A DNA stretch of 64,000 nucleotides from Streptomyces bambusae (GCF_020532645.1 NZ_JAJAUZ010000005.1:155816-219815), one strand, 5' to 3'; shown: positions 26,098 to 35,498, counted from the stretch's first letter. Numbers and translations are program-made. Notes: generated by a model from the sequence alone, not told the origin.

Positions 26098-26754
26098 TCA
26101 GCCCTTGACGGGGATCAGCAGCGGGGTGTTCGCCTTGGCGTCGGCGTAGCGCTTGGCCACGTCCTGCCAGTTGACGACGTTCCACATGGCCTCGATGAAG
26201 TCGACCTTCTGGTTCTTGTACTGCAGGTAGAAGGCGTGCTCCCAGGCGTCGAAGACCAGGATCGGGGTGCTGGCCACGCCCACGTTGCCCTGGTGGTCGT
26301 AGACCTGCTCGACGACCAGGCGGCCGCTGACCGGCTCGTACGCGAGCACGCCCCAGCCGGAGCCCTGGGTGGCCGAAGAGGCGAAGGTGAGCTGCTTCTT
26401 GAACTTCTCGAAGGAGCCGAAGGACTCGGTGATCGCGTCCGCCAGCTCGCCCACGCCGTCGGCCGCGGTGGGCTCGCCGCCGCCCTCGCCGGTCTTGGGG
26501 CTGGCCATGTTGTGCCAGTAGATGCTGTGCAGGATGTGGCCGGAGAGGTGGAAGGCCAGGTTCTTCTCCAGGCCGTTGAGCGCGCCCCAGTTCTCCTTGT
26601 CCCGGGCCTCCGCCAGCTGCTCCAGCGTGGTGTTGGCCCCCGTGACGTAGGCCGCGTGGTGCTTGTCGTGGTGCAGCTCGATGATCTGCGGGTTGATCAC
26701 CGGCTCCAGCGCCGCGTAGTCGTACGGCAGTTCGGGAAGCGTGTAGATCGGCAT
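26098..26754 (-). CDS. sodF: Iron superoxide dismutase (SodF type)
   Basis: This 218-residue cytoplasmic enzyme disproportionates superoxide. The start [16 protein letters not shown] is characteristic of Fe/Mn-SODs. Ligands are His28 ([12 protein letters not shown]), His in [13 protein letters not shown], and Asp and His in [13 protein letters not shown]. Residues around the metal favour the iron (FeZn) type known from Streptomyces. ATG at 26754 was chosen over upstream in-frame codons because family members start here and a candidate Nur operator lies at 26789-26805. In S. coelicolor Nur with Ni represses sodF, while nickel switches on the Ni-dependent SOD; the same logic is likely here. No sodN is in the window. 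Confidence 0.95.
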   Translation of the reverse strand: MPIYTLPELPYDYAALEPVINPQIIELHHDKHHAAYVTGANTTLEQLAEARDKENWGALNGLEKNLAFHLSGHILHSIYWHNMASPKTGEGGGEPTAADGVGELADAITESFGSFEKFKKQLTFASSATQGSGWGVLAYEPVSGRLVVEQVYDHQGNVGVASTPILVFDAWEHAFYLQYKNQKVDFIEAMWNVVNWQDVAKRYADAKANTPLLIPVKG

Positions 26755-26788
26755 ACGTGAATCGGTCCCCTCGGCATGCTCACTGCTA

Positions 26789-26805
26789 TTGCAATCAATG
26801 CGCAA
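26789..26805 (-). promoter_or_regulatory. Candidate Nur box upstream of sodF
   Basis: TTGCAA-TCAAT-GCGCAA matches the published Nur consensus tTGCaa-N5-ttGCAA at 10 of 12 positions. It lies 35-51 bp upstream of the sodF start codon, where a Fur-family repressor would block RNA polymerase. TGCTA/TAGCA arms at 26784-26788 and 26814-26818 flank it. Confidence 0.65.
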
Positions 26806-26888
26806 CTGCACGCTAGCAGTATCTATTCCGCTGATCATGTAAGGGTCACCTCACCCTGGGCCTTGGCGCAGCAGGGGACGGAGGCATG

Positions 26889-26924
26889 CCGAAGGCCCCC
26901 GGCGCGGTGCGCCGGGGGCCTCGG
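26889..26924 (-). terminator. Hairpin terminator after permease 1
   Basis: GGCCCCCGGCGC (26894-26905) pairs with GCGCCGGGGGCC (26909-26920) over 12 bp with a 3-nt loop, and four further pairs extend past a one-base bulge. It follows the stop of the permease at 26953 and insulates sodF. Confidence 0.78.
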
Positions 26925-26952
26925 AGAAGGGGAAGGAGGGGAGGGCGGCCGG

Positions 26953-28365
26953 TCAGGCGGCCGCGCGCCGACCGGCGGTCCGCTGCCGGACGTATCCGGT
27001 GACGGCCAGGGCCGCCGTCAGCCCGCCGGTGAACAGCACCTGCACCCGCGTGTCGGCGTCCCACGCCATCAGACCGAGCACGCCCACCACCCCGGCCAGC
27101 GCCACCCACGTCAGGTACGGGAAGCCCCACATCCGCACGACCAGCTTCTCCGGCGCCTCCCGCTCCAGCCGGCGGCGCAGCACGAACTGCGAGACCGCGA
27201 TGAAGCCCCAGACGACCAGGATCACGCCGCCGACCATGTTCAGCAGCCAGGCGAACAGGGTGTCCGGGTACCAGTACGACAGCAGCACGGTGACGAAACC
27301 GAAGCCGGAGGAGGCCAGCACCGCGCGCCGCGGCACCCCCCGCGTGACCGTGCCCAGCGCCTTCGGGCCCTGGCCGCGGGCCACCAGCGAGTACGCCATG
27401 CGCGAGGAGCCGTAGATGTTCGCGTTCATCGCGGACAGCAGGGCGATCAGGATGACCACGTTCATGATCTGGCCGCCGCCGGGCACGCCGAGCCGGTCCA
27501 GCGTCGCGGCGTACGGGCCCAGTTCGGTGACGGCCTCGTCGTCCCACGGCACCAGCGTGACGATGACCAGCATGGAGCCGACGTAGACGACCGCGATCCG
27601 CCACATGGTGGTCCGCACGGCCTTGGCGACGCCGCGCACCGGGTCCTCGGACTCGGCGGCCGCGATCGTGACCGTCTCCAGGCCGCCGTACGCGACCACC
27701 GAGGCCAGCAGGCCGACGAGCAGACCGCTCACCCCGGTCGGCAGGAAGCCGCCGTCGCCCAGCAGATGGGCGGTGCCGGGGGCGTCGCTGCCGGGCAGCA
27801 CCCCCAGGATCGCGAGCACGCCCAGCCCCAGGAACAGGGCGATCGCGCCGATCTTCAGGGCGGCGAACCAGAACTCGAACTCGCCGAAGTTCTTCACCGC
27901 GGCCAGGTTGCTGCCGCAGAAGAAGGCCATGAAGACCAGCACCCACAGCCAGGACGGGGTGCCCGGCAGCCAGCCCTGCACGATGTGCGCCGCGCCGATC
28001 GCCTCGATCGCCACGCCCACGCACAGCAGCGTCCAGAACATCCAGCCCGCGGTGAAGCCGGCCCACGGGCCGATGGCCCGCTCGGCGTGCACGGAGAAGG
28101 AGCCGGACGCCGGGTTCGCCGCGGACATCTCGCCGAGCATCCGCATCACGAACATGACCAGCACGCCGGACGCGGCGTAAGCGAGCACGATCGAGGGCCC
28201 CGCGGCCGCGATGCCGGCACCGGAGCCGACGAACAGTCCGGCGCCGATGACCCCGCCGAGGGCGATCATCGAAAGGTGGCGCTGCTTGAGGCCGCCTCCC
28301 AGCGAGGAGCCGGTGGCGGGGTCCGCCTGCTGCTGTCCGGGCGGTGTGAGCGTGGTCTGGGGCAT
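26953..28365 (-). CDS. Amino acid permease (APC family), paralog 1
   Basis: The 470-residue protein has twelve predicted helices. The hallmark first helix is GLKQRHLSMIALGGVIGAGLF; then come the GEMSAANPASGSFS loop, ASVVAYGGLETVTIAAAES, and SAMNANIYGSSRMAYSLVARGQ. These place it in the amino-acid transporter group typified by GabP, CycA and AnsP (proton symport of gamma-aminobutyrate, alanine/glycine, asparagine and similar). The precise substrate is not decidable. It is the most 3' of three paralogs on the minus strand and has its own terminator. Its upstream region carries an 11-bp minisatellite. Confidence 0.92.
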   Translation of the reverse strand: MPQTTLTPPGQQQADPATGSSLGGGLKQRHLSMIALGGVIGAGLFVGSGAGIAAAGPSIVLAYAASGVLVMFVMRMLGEMSAANPASGSFSVHAERAIGPWAGFTAGWMFWTLLCVGVAIEAIGAAHIVQGWLPGTPSWLWVLVFMAFFCGSNLAAVKNFGEFEFWFAALKIGAIALFLGLGVLAILGVLPGSDAPGTAHLLGDGGFLPTGVSGLLVGLLASVVAYGGLETVTIAAAESEDPVRGVAKAVRTTMWRIAVVYVGSMLVIVTLVPWDDEAVTELGPYAATLDRLGVPGGGQIMNVVILIALLSAMNANIYGSSRMAYSLVARGQGPKALGTVTRGVPRRAVLASSGFGFVTVLLSYWYPDTLFAWLLNMVGGVILVVWGFIAVSQFVLRRRLEREAPEKLVVRMWGFPYLTWVALAGVVGVLGLMAWDADTRVQVLFTGGLTAALAVTGYVRQRTAGRRAAA

Positions 28366-28487
28366 GAGGGACCTGTCCGTTTGCGGTGGGACGGGGAGGG
28401 ATGCACCAGTCTGATCAATGTCCGCGGAACGGACGGATCGTGTCCGCTATCCGGACACCCGCATGACCCGCCGTGATCACTCCCGCA

Positions 28488-28574
28488 CCCTCGACCCACC
28501 CCCGGCCCACCCTCGACCCACCCCCGGCCCACCCCCGACCCACCCCCGGCCCACCCCGGCCCACCCCCGACCCA
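28488..28574. repeat. 11-bp tandem repeat, 8 copies
   Basis: Eight consecutive units of CCC(C/T)CG(A/G)CCCA run from 28488 to 28574; one unit has lost a C. Pyrimidine-rich on the plus strand, purine-rich on the minus strand. They lie about 120 bp upstream of the permease 1 start. The rest of the 28366-28706 gap holds only a terminator and no gene. Confidence 0.85.
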
Positions 28575-28651
28575 TCCTCGGACCCGCCTCGCCCCCTGCC
28601 CGGCCCCGCCTGCGCCCGCCCTCCGTCGCCGTACGGGCGGCCCCGGGTACG

Positions 28652-28690
28652 CCGATGCCCCCGCGCCGGGCACCGGCACGGGGGCATCGG
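28652..28690 (-). terminator. Hairpin terminator after permease 2
   Basis: CCGATGCCCCCG (28652-28663) pairs perfectly with CGGGGGCATCGG (28679-28690) over 12 bp. The 15-nt loop holds smaller GCCGG/CCGGC complementarity. It lies 16 bp past the stop of the upstream permease. Confidence 0.8.
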
Positions 28691-28706
28691 GGGAAGAACG
28701 GGACCG

Positions 28707-30155
28707 TCAGACCGTACTGCTCACCGCACCGGCCTCGCGGTCCGCACCGGACCCGCCGCCCCCGCGGCGCTCCCGCCAGAACGCCACCGCCAGCACCACG
28801 GCCGTCGCCCCGCCCGACCACAGCAGCTGCGGCCGCGCGCCGTCGTCGAACAGCATCAGCACCAGCACCGCGGCCATCGCCGCCAGCGCCGCCCAGGTCA
28901 GGTACGGGAACGCCCACATCCGCAGCACCAGCCGCTCCGGCACCTCCCGCTCGATCCGGCGCCGCAACCGCAGCTGGGACACCGCGATCAGCACCCACAC
29001 GAACAGCAGGACCGCGCCCACCGCGTTGAGCATGTAGAGGAACACCGACGTCGGCCACAGCAGGTTCAGCAGCACCGACACGAAGCCGAAGGCCACCGAC
29101 GCGAACACCGCCCGCCGCGGCACCCCGCCGCCCGACACCGCCAGCAGCGCCTGCGGCGCCTCACCCCGCTCGGCCAGCGAGAAGATCATGCGCGAGGACC
29201 CGTACAGGTTCGCGTTGAGCGCCGACAGCAGCGCCACGAACACCACCACGTTCATGATCTGCCCGGCCGAGCCGACGCCGATCGAGTCCAGCACCGCCAC
29301 GTACGGGCTCTCGTCCGGCTTCGCCGACCGCCACGGCAGCAGGGTCACGATCACCAGCATCGACCCGACGTAGAAGAAGAGGATCCGCCACACCGCGCTG
29401 CGCACCGCCCGCGCCACCGACCGCGCCGGGTCGTCCGACTCGGCCGCGGCGATGGTGACGACCTCCAGGCCGCCGAACGCGAACACCACCGCGAGCACGC
29501 CGGAGACCACTCCGCCCCAGCCGTTCGGCAGGAAGCCGCCCTGCCCGGTGAGGTTGGCCAGCCCCACCGGATCGGTGTCGGGCAGCCACCCCACGATGGC
29601 CAGCGTGCCCAGCACCAGGAACAGCACGATCGCGCCGACCTTCAGCGCGGCGAACCAGAACTCGAACTCGCCGAAGTTCTTCACCGCCGCCAGGTTGCTG
29701 ACGGTGAAGAACACCATGAAGACCAGCACCCAGGCCCACTGCGGGAACCCCGGCACCCAGCCGTTCGCGATCTTCGCCGCGCCGGTGGCCTCCACCGCGA
29801 GCACGACGACGAGCAGGAACCAGTACAGCCAGCCCACCGAGAACCCGGCCCAGCGGCCGAGCGCCCGCTCCGCGTGCACGGAGAAGGAACCGGAGGCGGG
29901 CATCGCGGCGGACATCTCGCCCAGCATCCGCATCACCAGCATCGCCAGCGCCCCGGCCAGCAGATACGACACGATGATGCCGGGGCCGGCCACGGAGATC
30001 CCGGCGCCGGAGCCGACGAACAGGCCGGCGCCGATCACCCCGCCCAGGCCGAGCATGGTCAGGTGGCGCTGTTTCAGCCCGTGGGCCAGCGGCTCTTCGG
30101 GCAGCGCTTCTTCGGGCAGCGGATCGTGCATGAAGGTGCTCGTACTCTCGAACAT
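28707..30155 (-). CDS. Amino acid permease (APC family), paralog 2
   Basis: This 482-residue twelve-helix transporter is highly similar to paralog 1. It shares GLKQRHLTMLGLGGVIGAGLF, GEMSAAMPASGSFSVHAERA, AAVKNFGEFEFWFAALK and SALNANLYGSSRMIFSLAERG, so a tandem duplication is likely. The N-terminus carries an acidic repeat-like LPEEALPEEPLAHG. Two starts are possible, ATG 30155 (used here) and ATG 30131; neither has a strong ribosome-binding site. It is divergent from bioY across a 259-bp region with a GTGA-N6-TCAC site. The substrate is not known; amino acid import by proton symport is the family role. Confidence 0.9.
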   Translation of the reverse strand: MFESTSTFMHDPLPEEALPEEPLAHGLKQRHLTMLGLGGVIGAGLFVGSGAGISVAGPGIIVSYLLAGALAMLVMRMLGEMSAAMPASGSFSVHAERALGRWAGFSVGWLYWFLLVVVLAVEATGAAKIANGWVPGFPQWAWVLVFMVFFTVSNLAAVKNFGEFEFWFAALKVGAIVLFLVLGTLAIVGWLPDTDPVGLANLTGQGGFLPNGWGGVVSGVLAVVFAFGGLEVVTIAAAESDDPARSVARAVRSAVWRILFFYVGSMLVIVTLLPWRSAKPDESPYVAVLDSIGVGSAGQIMNVVVFVALLSALNANLYGSSRMIFSLAERGEAPQALLAVSGGGVPRRAVFASVAFGFVSVLLNLLWPTSVFLYMLNAVGAVLLFVWVLIAVSQLRLRRRIEREVPERLVLRMWAFPYLTWAALAAMAAVLVLMLFDDGARPQLLWSGGATAVVLAVAFWRERRGGGGSGADREAGAVSSTV

Positions 30156-30253
30156 GAGGCGACGGTGAAGGATACGCGGCAATTGGCGGGATCCCACAGT
30201 CTCCCCGAGTGGTGGTCAAGGACGCAAAACGGAAGTCTCATGCAACCGGGCTC

Positions 30254-30267
30254 GTGATGTGCATCAC
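30254..30267. promoter_or_regulatory. GTGA-N6-TCAC dyad, CRP-like site
   Basis: GTGATGTGCATCAC has 6-bp inverted arms and matches the core of the CRP-family operator (TGTGA-N6-TCACA). It sits in the divergent region between permease 2 and bioY, about 100 bp from the permease start and 150 bp from bioY. Streptomyces Crp is a candidate binder; a GntR-type protein is also possible. Confidence 0.45.
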
Positions 30268-30414
30268 CTCTCTTCCGGCGTGGCGTCGGAGCTTTGTGTG
30301 ATCCCCACCAATGCGGGCGACCTTGCTTTGTGTCCGGACGACGGTGATCGGTGCCGCGGCCCGCGGATAGCGTCGCGGTGTCCCTCCCCGAGCCCCTCAC
30401 TCACCGGAGCCTCC

Positions 30415-30999
30415 ATGAGCACCGCTTCCGTCTCCCTGCGCCCCGGCGCCGTCCTCGCCGACCTGCTGCCCGCGAGCCGCACCCGCGACGCCGCGCTGGT
30501 CCTCGGCGGCGCCGCCCTGATGGGCCTCGCCGCGCAGATCTCCGTCCACGTGCCCGGGCTCGTCGTCCCCGTCACCGGCCAGACCTTCGCCGCCCTGCTC
30601 GTCGGCACCGCGCTCGGCGCCCGCCGCGGCTTCCTCTCGCTCGCCCTCTACACCCTGGTCGGCATGGCGGGCGTGCCGTGGTTCGCCGGCGGCACCGCCG
30701 GCGCGGGCGGTGCCACCTTCGGCTACGTCCTCGGCATGCTGCTCGCGTCCACCCTCGTCGGTGCGCTCGCCCGCCGCGGCGCCGACCGCTCGGTGCTGCG
30801 CACCGCCGCCGCGATGACCGCCGGCTCGCTCGTCGTCTACGCCGTCGGCGTCCCGTACCTGGCGCTGGCCACCGGCATGTCCTTCTCGAAGGCCCTCGCC
30901 GTCGGCATGGTGCCCTTCCTGATCGGCGACGCCCTCAAGGCCGCCCTCGCCATGGGCCTGCTGCCCGCCGCCTGGAAGCTGGCCGGCCGCCGCGGCTGA
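30415..30999 (+). CDS. bioY: Biotin transporter BioY (ECF S component)
   Basis: This 194-residue membrane protein has six predicted helices. Diagnostic BioY segments are QISVHVPGLVVPVTGQTFAA near residue 40, RRGFLSLALYTLVGMAGVPWF, and the C-terminal VGMVPFLIGDALKAALAMGL. BioY is the substrate-capturing component for biotin; it can work with an energy-coupling factor or possibly alone. No ECF ATPase or transmembrane (BioMN-type) genes are adjacent, and no biotin synthesis gene is in the window. The start has GGAG 5 nt upstream. It is enclosed between minus-strand permease genes and ends in a perfect hairpin. Confidence 0.92.
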   Translation: MSTASVSLRPGAVLADLLPASRTRDAALVLGGAALMGLAAQISVHVPGLVVPVTGQTFAALLVGTALGARRGFLSLALYTLVGMAGVPWFAGGTAGAGGATFGYVLGMLLASTLVGALARRGADRSVLRTAAAMTAGSLVVYAVGVPYLALATGMSFSKALAVGMVPFLIGDALKAALAMGLLPAAWKLAGRRG

Positions 31000-31020
31000 C
31001 CGCCCGGCCGCAGATGCACG

Positions 31021-31054
31021 GAACGCCCCCGGACCACGCTGTCCGGGGGCGTTC
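31021..31054. terminator. Bidirectional 14-bp hairpin terminator
   Basis: GAACGCCCCCGGAC (31021-31034) and GTCCGGGGGCGTTC (31041-31054) pair perfectly around a 6-nt loop. It serves the convergent bioY and permease 3 genes. Confidence 0.85.
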
Positions 31055-31099
31055 GCGTACGTACTCACAGACCGGGAGGACCGCAGGCGGTCCGTCGGA

Positions 31100-32533
31100 T
31101 CAGGGGGTCAGCGAGGTCTTGCGGCGACGGTCGAGCACGAACCCGACGAGCACCACGGCGGCGGCGACCAGCGTCGACAGCATGACCACCTTGCGGTTGG
31201 CGTCGTCGAAGAACATGTAGCCGATCACGAACGCGATCATCCCGGCGGTGGCCCAGGTCAGCCACGGGAACAGCCACATCTTGACCGTCAGCTTCTCCGG
31301 CGCCTCGGCCTGGAGGATCTTGCGCATCCGCAGCTGGGTCAGGCAGATGACCAGCCAGACGAACAGCGCGATCGCACCCGAGGAGTTCAGCAGGAAGCTG
31401 AAGACCGTGTCCGGATTGGTGTAGTTGAAGACCACCGCGACGAAGCCGAAGACGGTGGAGCCCAGGATCGCGGCGGTCGGCACGCCCCGCCTGTTGACCT
31501 TCGCGAAGGCCTTGGGCGCGTCACCGCGCTCGCCCAGCGAGAACGCCATGCGGGAGGCGGTGTACAGGCCCGAGTTCAGGCAGGACAGCACGGCGGTCAG
31601 GACGATCACGTTCATGATCTGGCCGGCGGCCGGGATGCCGATGGAGTCGAGGGCGGCGACGTACGAGCCCTTCTCGACGATCGACTTGTCGTTCCACGGC
31701 AGCAGGGTCAGGACCACGAAGATCGAACCCAGGTAGAAGACGCCGATGCGCCAGATGACCGAGTTGGTGGCCTTGGTGACGGCGCGGCGCGGGTCCTCGG
31801 ACTCGCCGGCGGCCAGCGTGACGATCTCGCTGCCCATGAAGGAGAAGACGACCATCAGCACACCGGTGAGGATCGAGCCCCAGCCGTTCGGCATGAAGCC
31901 GCCGGAGTCGGTGAGGTGCGCGAAGCCCGCACCCGGGTTGTCCGAGCCCGGCAGCACGCCGAACACGGCCAGGAAGCCGATGCCGACGAAGGCGGCGATG
32001 GCGACGACCTTGATGCCGGCGAACCAGAACTCGAACTCGCCGTACGAGGCGACCGAGCCGAGGTTGGTGACCGTCAGCACGGCCATCACGATCAGGGCCC
32101 AGGCCCACTGCGGGACCGCCGGCACCCAGCCCTCGAGGATCACCGCACCGGCGGTGGCCTCCACGGCCAGCACGACGACCCAGAAGAACCAGTACAGCCA
32201 GCCGATGGAGAAGCCGGCCCAGCGGCCCAGCGCGCGGTCGGCGTACGCCGAGAACGAGCCGGAGTTCGGGCTGGCCGCGGCCATCTCGCCCAGCATGCGC
32301 ATGACGAAGACGACCATGGCGCCGACGAGGGCGTAGGAGATGAGGATCGCCGGGCCGGTCTTGGCGATACCGCCGGAGGAGCCGACGAACAGACCGGCGC
32401 CGATCACACCGCCGATCGCGATCATGGACAGGTGGCGGTTCTTGAGACCGGCCTTCAGACCGTCGGAAGACTGCGGGCCGCTGGGTTCGCCGGCGGTTCC
32501 ATCTGCCTTCTGAAGGGTCGTCGTGGAGCTCAT
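31100..32533 (-). CDS. Amino acid permease (APC family), paralog 3
   Basis: This 477-residue transporter has the same family hallmarks as the two upstream paralogs (GLKNRHLSMIAIGGVIGAGLF, GEMAAASPNSGSFSAYADRA) but is clearly more diverged. FSFMGSEIVTLAAGESEDPR replaces the helix-6 region and SCLNSGLYTASRMAFSLGERG the helix-8 region. The start MSSTTTLQ is fixed by AAGGA 7 nt upstream. The APC fold gives proton-coupled amino-acid uptake; the substrate is unknown. The 220-bp region upstream, shared with divergent rpiB, has a GGACCTTGGTCC palindrome at 32639-32650 that could be an operator. Confidence 0.92.
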   Translation of the reverse strand: MSSTTTLQKADGTAGEPSGPQSSDGLKAGLKNRHLSMIAIGGVIGAGLFVGSSGGIAKTGPAILISYALVGAMVVFVMRMLGEMAAASPNSGSFSAYADRALGRWAGFSIGWLYWFFWVVVLAVEATAGAVILEGWVPAVPQWAWALIVMAVLTVTNLGSVASYGEFEFWFAGIKVVAIAAFVGIGFLAVFGVLPGSDNPGAGFAHLTDSGGFMPNGWGSILTGVLMVVFSFMGSEIVTLAAGESEDPRRAVTKATNSVIWRIGVFYLGSIFVVLTLLPWNDKSIVEKGSYVAALDSIGIPAAGQIMNVIVLTAVLSCLNSGLYTASRMAFSLGERGDAPKAFAKVNRRGVPTAAILGSTVFGFVAVVFNYTNPDTVFSFLLNSSGAIALFVWLVICLTQLRMRKILQAEAPEKLTVKMWLFPWLTWATAGMIAFVIGYMFFDDANRKVVMLSTLVAAAVVLVGFVLDRRRKTSLTP

Positions 32534-32753
32534 GGACGAATCCTTAGGTTCTCGGGTTGCGAGCCCGGGCATTCAATCCCGACCGGCGCCCGGGGCGGAA
32601 GACCCCAATCCACTTCGTTGCCCGGGGCACAAAGTCCCGGACCTTGGTCCCAACCCTCCCCAACTGGGAACTTAGGGATTACTTGAGCTTTCCGCGTGAC
32701 TTACGCGACACCCCCCGGCCCCCGCCGACGGCGCCCGTGCCACACTCGGAGCC

Positions 32754-33242
<489 letters not shown>

Positions 33243-33317
33243 GTCACCCCAGCGCGAACCGTGCCACCGGCCCCCGGCCGGTGGCACGGGCGTTCCACCC
33301 CCCAGGAGACCCCAGCC

Positions 33318-34133
33318 GTGCCCGAAGGCCACACGATCCACCGCCTCGCCCAGGACCACGCCGAGCGCTTCACCGGCCGCACCGTCCGCGTCACCAGCCC
33401 CCAGGGCCGGTTCGCCGACAGCGCCGCCCTGCTCGACGGCCGGGAACTGGCCGTCGCCGAGGCCCACGGCAAGCACCTCTTCCTCGGCTTCGACGGCCCC
33501 GGCGAGGACTGGGTCCACGTCCACCTCGGCCTCTTCGGCAAGTACGGCTTCGGGCCCGCCCCCGCCCCGCCCGCCACGGACACCGTCCGGATGCGGCTCC
33601 GCAACGACGACCACTACGCCGACCTGCGCGGTCCCACCACCTGCGCGCTCGTCACCGCAGCCGAGAAGCAGGCGATACACGACCGCCTCGGCCCCGACCC
33701 GCTGCGGCCCGCCGACGACCCCGACCGCGCCTGGCAGCGGATCTCCCGCAGCCGCACCACCGTCGCCGCCCTCCTCATGGACCAGAAGGTCGTCGCCGGC
33801 ATCGGCAACGTCTACCGCGCCGAAGTCCTCTTCCGGCACGGCATCGACCCCTACCGCACCGGCCGCGACCTCGGCCGCACCGAATGGGACGCCCTCTGGA
33901 CCGACCTCGCCGCCCTCATGCGCGAAGGCGTCCGCAACAACCGCATCGACACCGTCCGCCCCGAGCACATGCCCGAGGCCATGGGCCGCCCGCCCCGCGT
34001 CGACGACCACGGCGGCGAGGTCTACGTCTACCGGCGCGCCCAGATGCCCTGCCACATCTGCGGCACCGGGATCCGCACCGCCGACCTCGCCGCCCGCAAC
34101 CTCTTCTGGTGCCCCACCTGCCAGCAGCGCTGA
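33318..34133 (+). CDS. Fpg/Nei-family DNA glycosylase (endonuclease VIII-like)
   Basis: This 271-residue bifunctional DNA glycosylase/AP lyase removes oxidised bases. Starting at GTG 33318, the N-terminus is PEGHTIHRLA, where the mature Pro and following Glu are catalytic. The helix-two-turn-helix region contains MDQKVVAGIGNVYRAEVLF, and the C-terminal zinc finger is CHICGTGIRT...WCPTCQQR. The PEGHT start (rather than PELPEV) groups it with the actinobacterial Nei-type enzymes. AGGAG at 33304-33308 supports this start. It follows rpiB closely and converges on the acetyltransferase gene with only a 16-bp gap. Confidence 0.93.
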   Translation: MPEGHTIHRLAQDHAERFTGRTVRVTSPQGRFADSAALLDGRELAVAEAHGKHLFLGFDGPGEDWVHVHLGLFGKYGFGPAPAPPATDTVRMRLRNDDHYADLRGPTTCALVTAAEKQAIHDRLGPDPLRPADDPDRAWQRISRSRTTVAALLMDQKVVAGIGNVYRAEVLFRHGIDPYRTGRDLGRTEWDALWTDLAALMREGVRNNRIDTVRPEHMPEAMGRPPRVDDHGGEVYVYRRAQMPCHICGTGIRTADLAARNLFWCPTCQQR

Positions 34134-34149
34134 CCTCCTGCGGGATCCG

Positions 34150-35382
34150 TCAGAAGCCGTGCGGCAGCCAGGGCGCCACGTCACCCGCGAACGCCCGCGA
34201 CGCGACCGCCAGCGCACCCGGCCGCAGCTCCCGCACCCGGCCGGCCGCCGCCAGCGACAGCAGCGAGTTCCCGCCCAGGTACACCGCCGCCAGGTCCCGC
34301 GCCGACAGCGCCAGGTCCGCCGGGTCCCCGGTCCGCACGCAGGACACCCCCGACGCGTCCGCCGACAGCCGCCAGCGCCCGCCGTTCCACGGGCAGAACT
34401 CGTCCGCCACGTCCAGCACCACGTCCACCGGCACCCCGTACGAACGCGCCTCCAGCGCCGCCCCCAGCTCCACCAGCCGCACGTGCAGCGCGTCCCGCAG
34501 CAGCAGCTGCGACCTCCGCACGTCCGTCACCAGGTGCAGCACCGGATCGTCCGCCGGCCGCCGGTGCGCCCGCACCGTCCACGTCAGGTCGATCCCGCAC
34601 ACGTACCGCCACAGCGCCGCATACGCCGCCGGATCCACCGCGTCCAGCTGCAGCACCTCGACGGACCCCGCCGAGCCCTTCCGTTCCCACTCCGGATTCA
34701 CCTGGTACCGCGCGTACCCCAGGACCTCGCCGTCCGGGCCCTCCGCCAGCACGCACGCCAGCGGCGCCTTCCCGCCCCGCTCCGACACCGGATCCAGCAG
34801 CCCCTGCCGCTCCCACCCCGGCTGCCGCGCCGGCATCCCCGGCCGCCCCGGCACCAGCGCCGCATACACCCGCTCACACGCCGGCAGTGCCTCCAGCGGA
34901 TCCACCAGCCGCATCCGCACCGCATCCGCACCCGGCGGCACCGACACCCGCACCCGGGTCGTGTCGATCTCCATGGACAGCCCGTACGCGCCGATCCCGT
35001 AACCGAACCGCGGATAGATCGCCGGATCCGACGCCGTCAGCACGGCGAGCGGCTCACCACCCGCCCGGACGTCGTCCAACTGGCGGCGCATCATCGACGT
35101 CAGCACCCCGCGGCGCCGGTGCGTCGGCGCCACCCCCACCATCGTCACCCCGGCCGCCGGCACCACCGCCCCGCCCGGCACCGCCATCCGGAAGCTGAAC
35201 GCCGACGCCGACCCCACACAGTCGTCACCGTCCCACACCGCCAGGGACCGATCGATCTCGGTCAGGTCCCGGTAGAGCTCACGGCCCTCGGCGGGCTCAG
35301 GTGCCCCGCCGAACGCAAGCTCCAGCTGCCGGAACCAGACGTCCCACTCCTCGGCCCGCAGCACCCGCAATTCATGTCCCAT
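34150..35382 (-). CDS. Eis-like GNAT N-acetyltransferase
   Basis: This 410-residue protein has tandem GNAT domains followed by a sterol-carrier-like C-terminus, as in Eis. The N-terminal domain contains the acetyl-CoA loop VGVAPTHRRRGVLTSMMR. ASDPAIYPRFGYGIGA is the diagnostic Eis segment. The middle domain includes DPVLHLVTDVRRSQLLLRD and the SCP2-like domain runs to the end (AGRVRELRPGALAVASRAF). Eis enzymes acetylate amines such as aminoglycosides or lysines at several positions; the substrate here is unknown. It is divergent from the membrane SpoIIE phosphatase. Confidence 0.9.
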   Translation of the reverse strand: MGHELRVLRAEEWDVWFRQLELAFGGAPEPAEGRELYRDLTEIDRSLAVWDGDDCVGSASAFSFRMAVPGGAVVPAAGVTMVGVAPTHRRRGVLTSMMRRQLDDVRAGGEPLAVLTASDPAIYPRFGYGIGAYGLSMEIDTTRVRVSVPPGADAVRMRLVDPLEALPACERVYAALVPGRPGMPARQPGWERQGLLDPVSERGGKAPLACVLAEGPDGEVLGYARYQVNPEWERKGSAGSVEVLQLDAVDPAAYAALWRYVCGIDLTWTVRAHRRPADDPVLHLVTDVRRSQLLLRDALHVRLVELGAALEARSYGVPVDVVLDVADEFCPWNGGRWRLSADASGVSCVRTGDPADLALSARDLAAVYLGGNSLLSLAAAGRVRELRPGALAVASRAFAGDVAPWLPHGF

Positions 35383-35498
35383 GCGCCATCCCTATCAGCG
35401 GCGATCAACCCCCGGCGACCACATTTCCCCGCGTCCGTCACCTCCGGTCAGGGGGTACCCCTGCGCACGCACAGCCTGGATGGATAAGGTCCCGAACG

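Noticed and set aside
28488..28574. CRISPR array
   Set aside because: The units are contiguous 11-bp tandem repeats without spacers and no cas genes are present.
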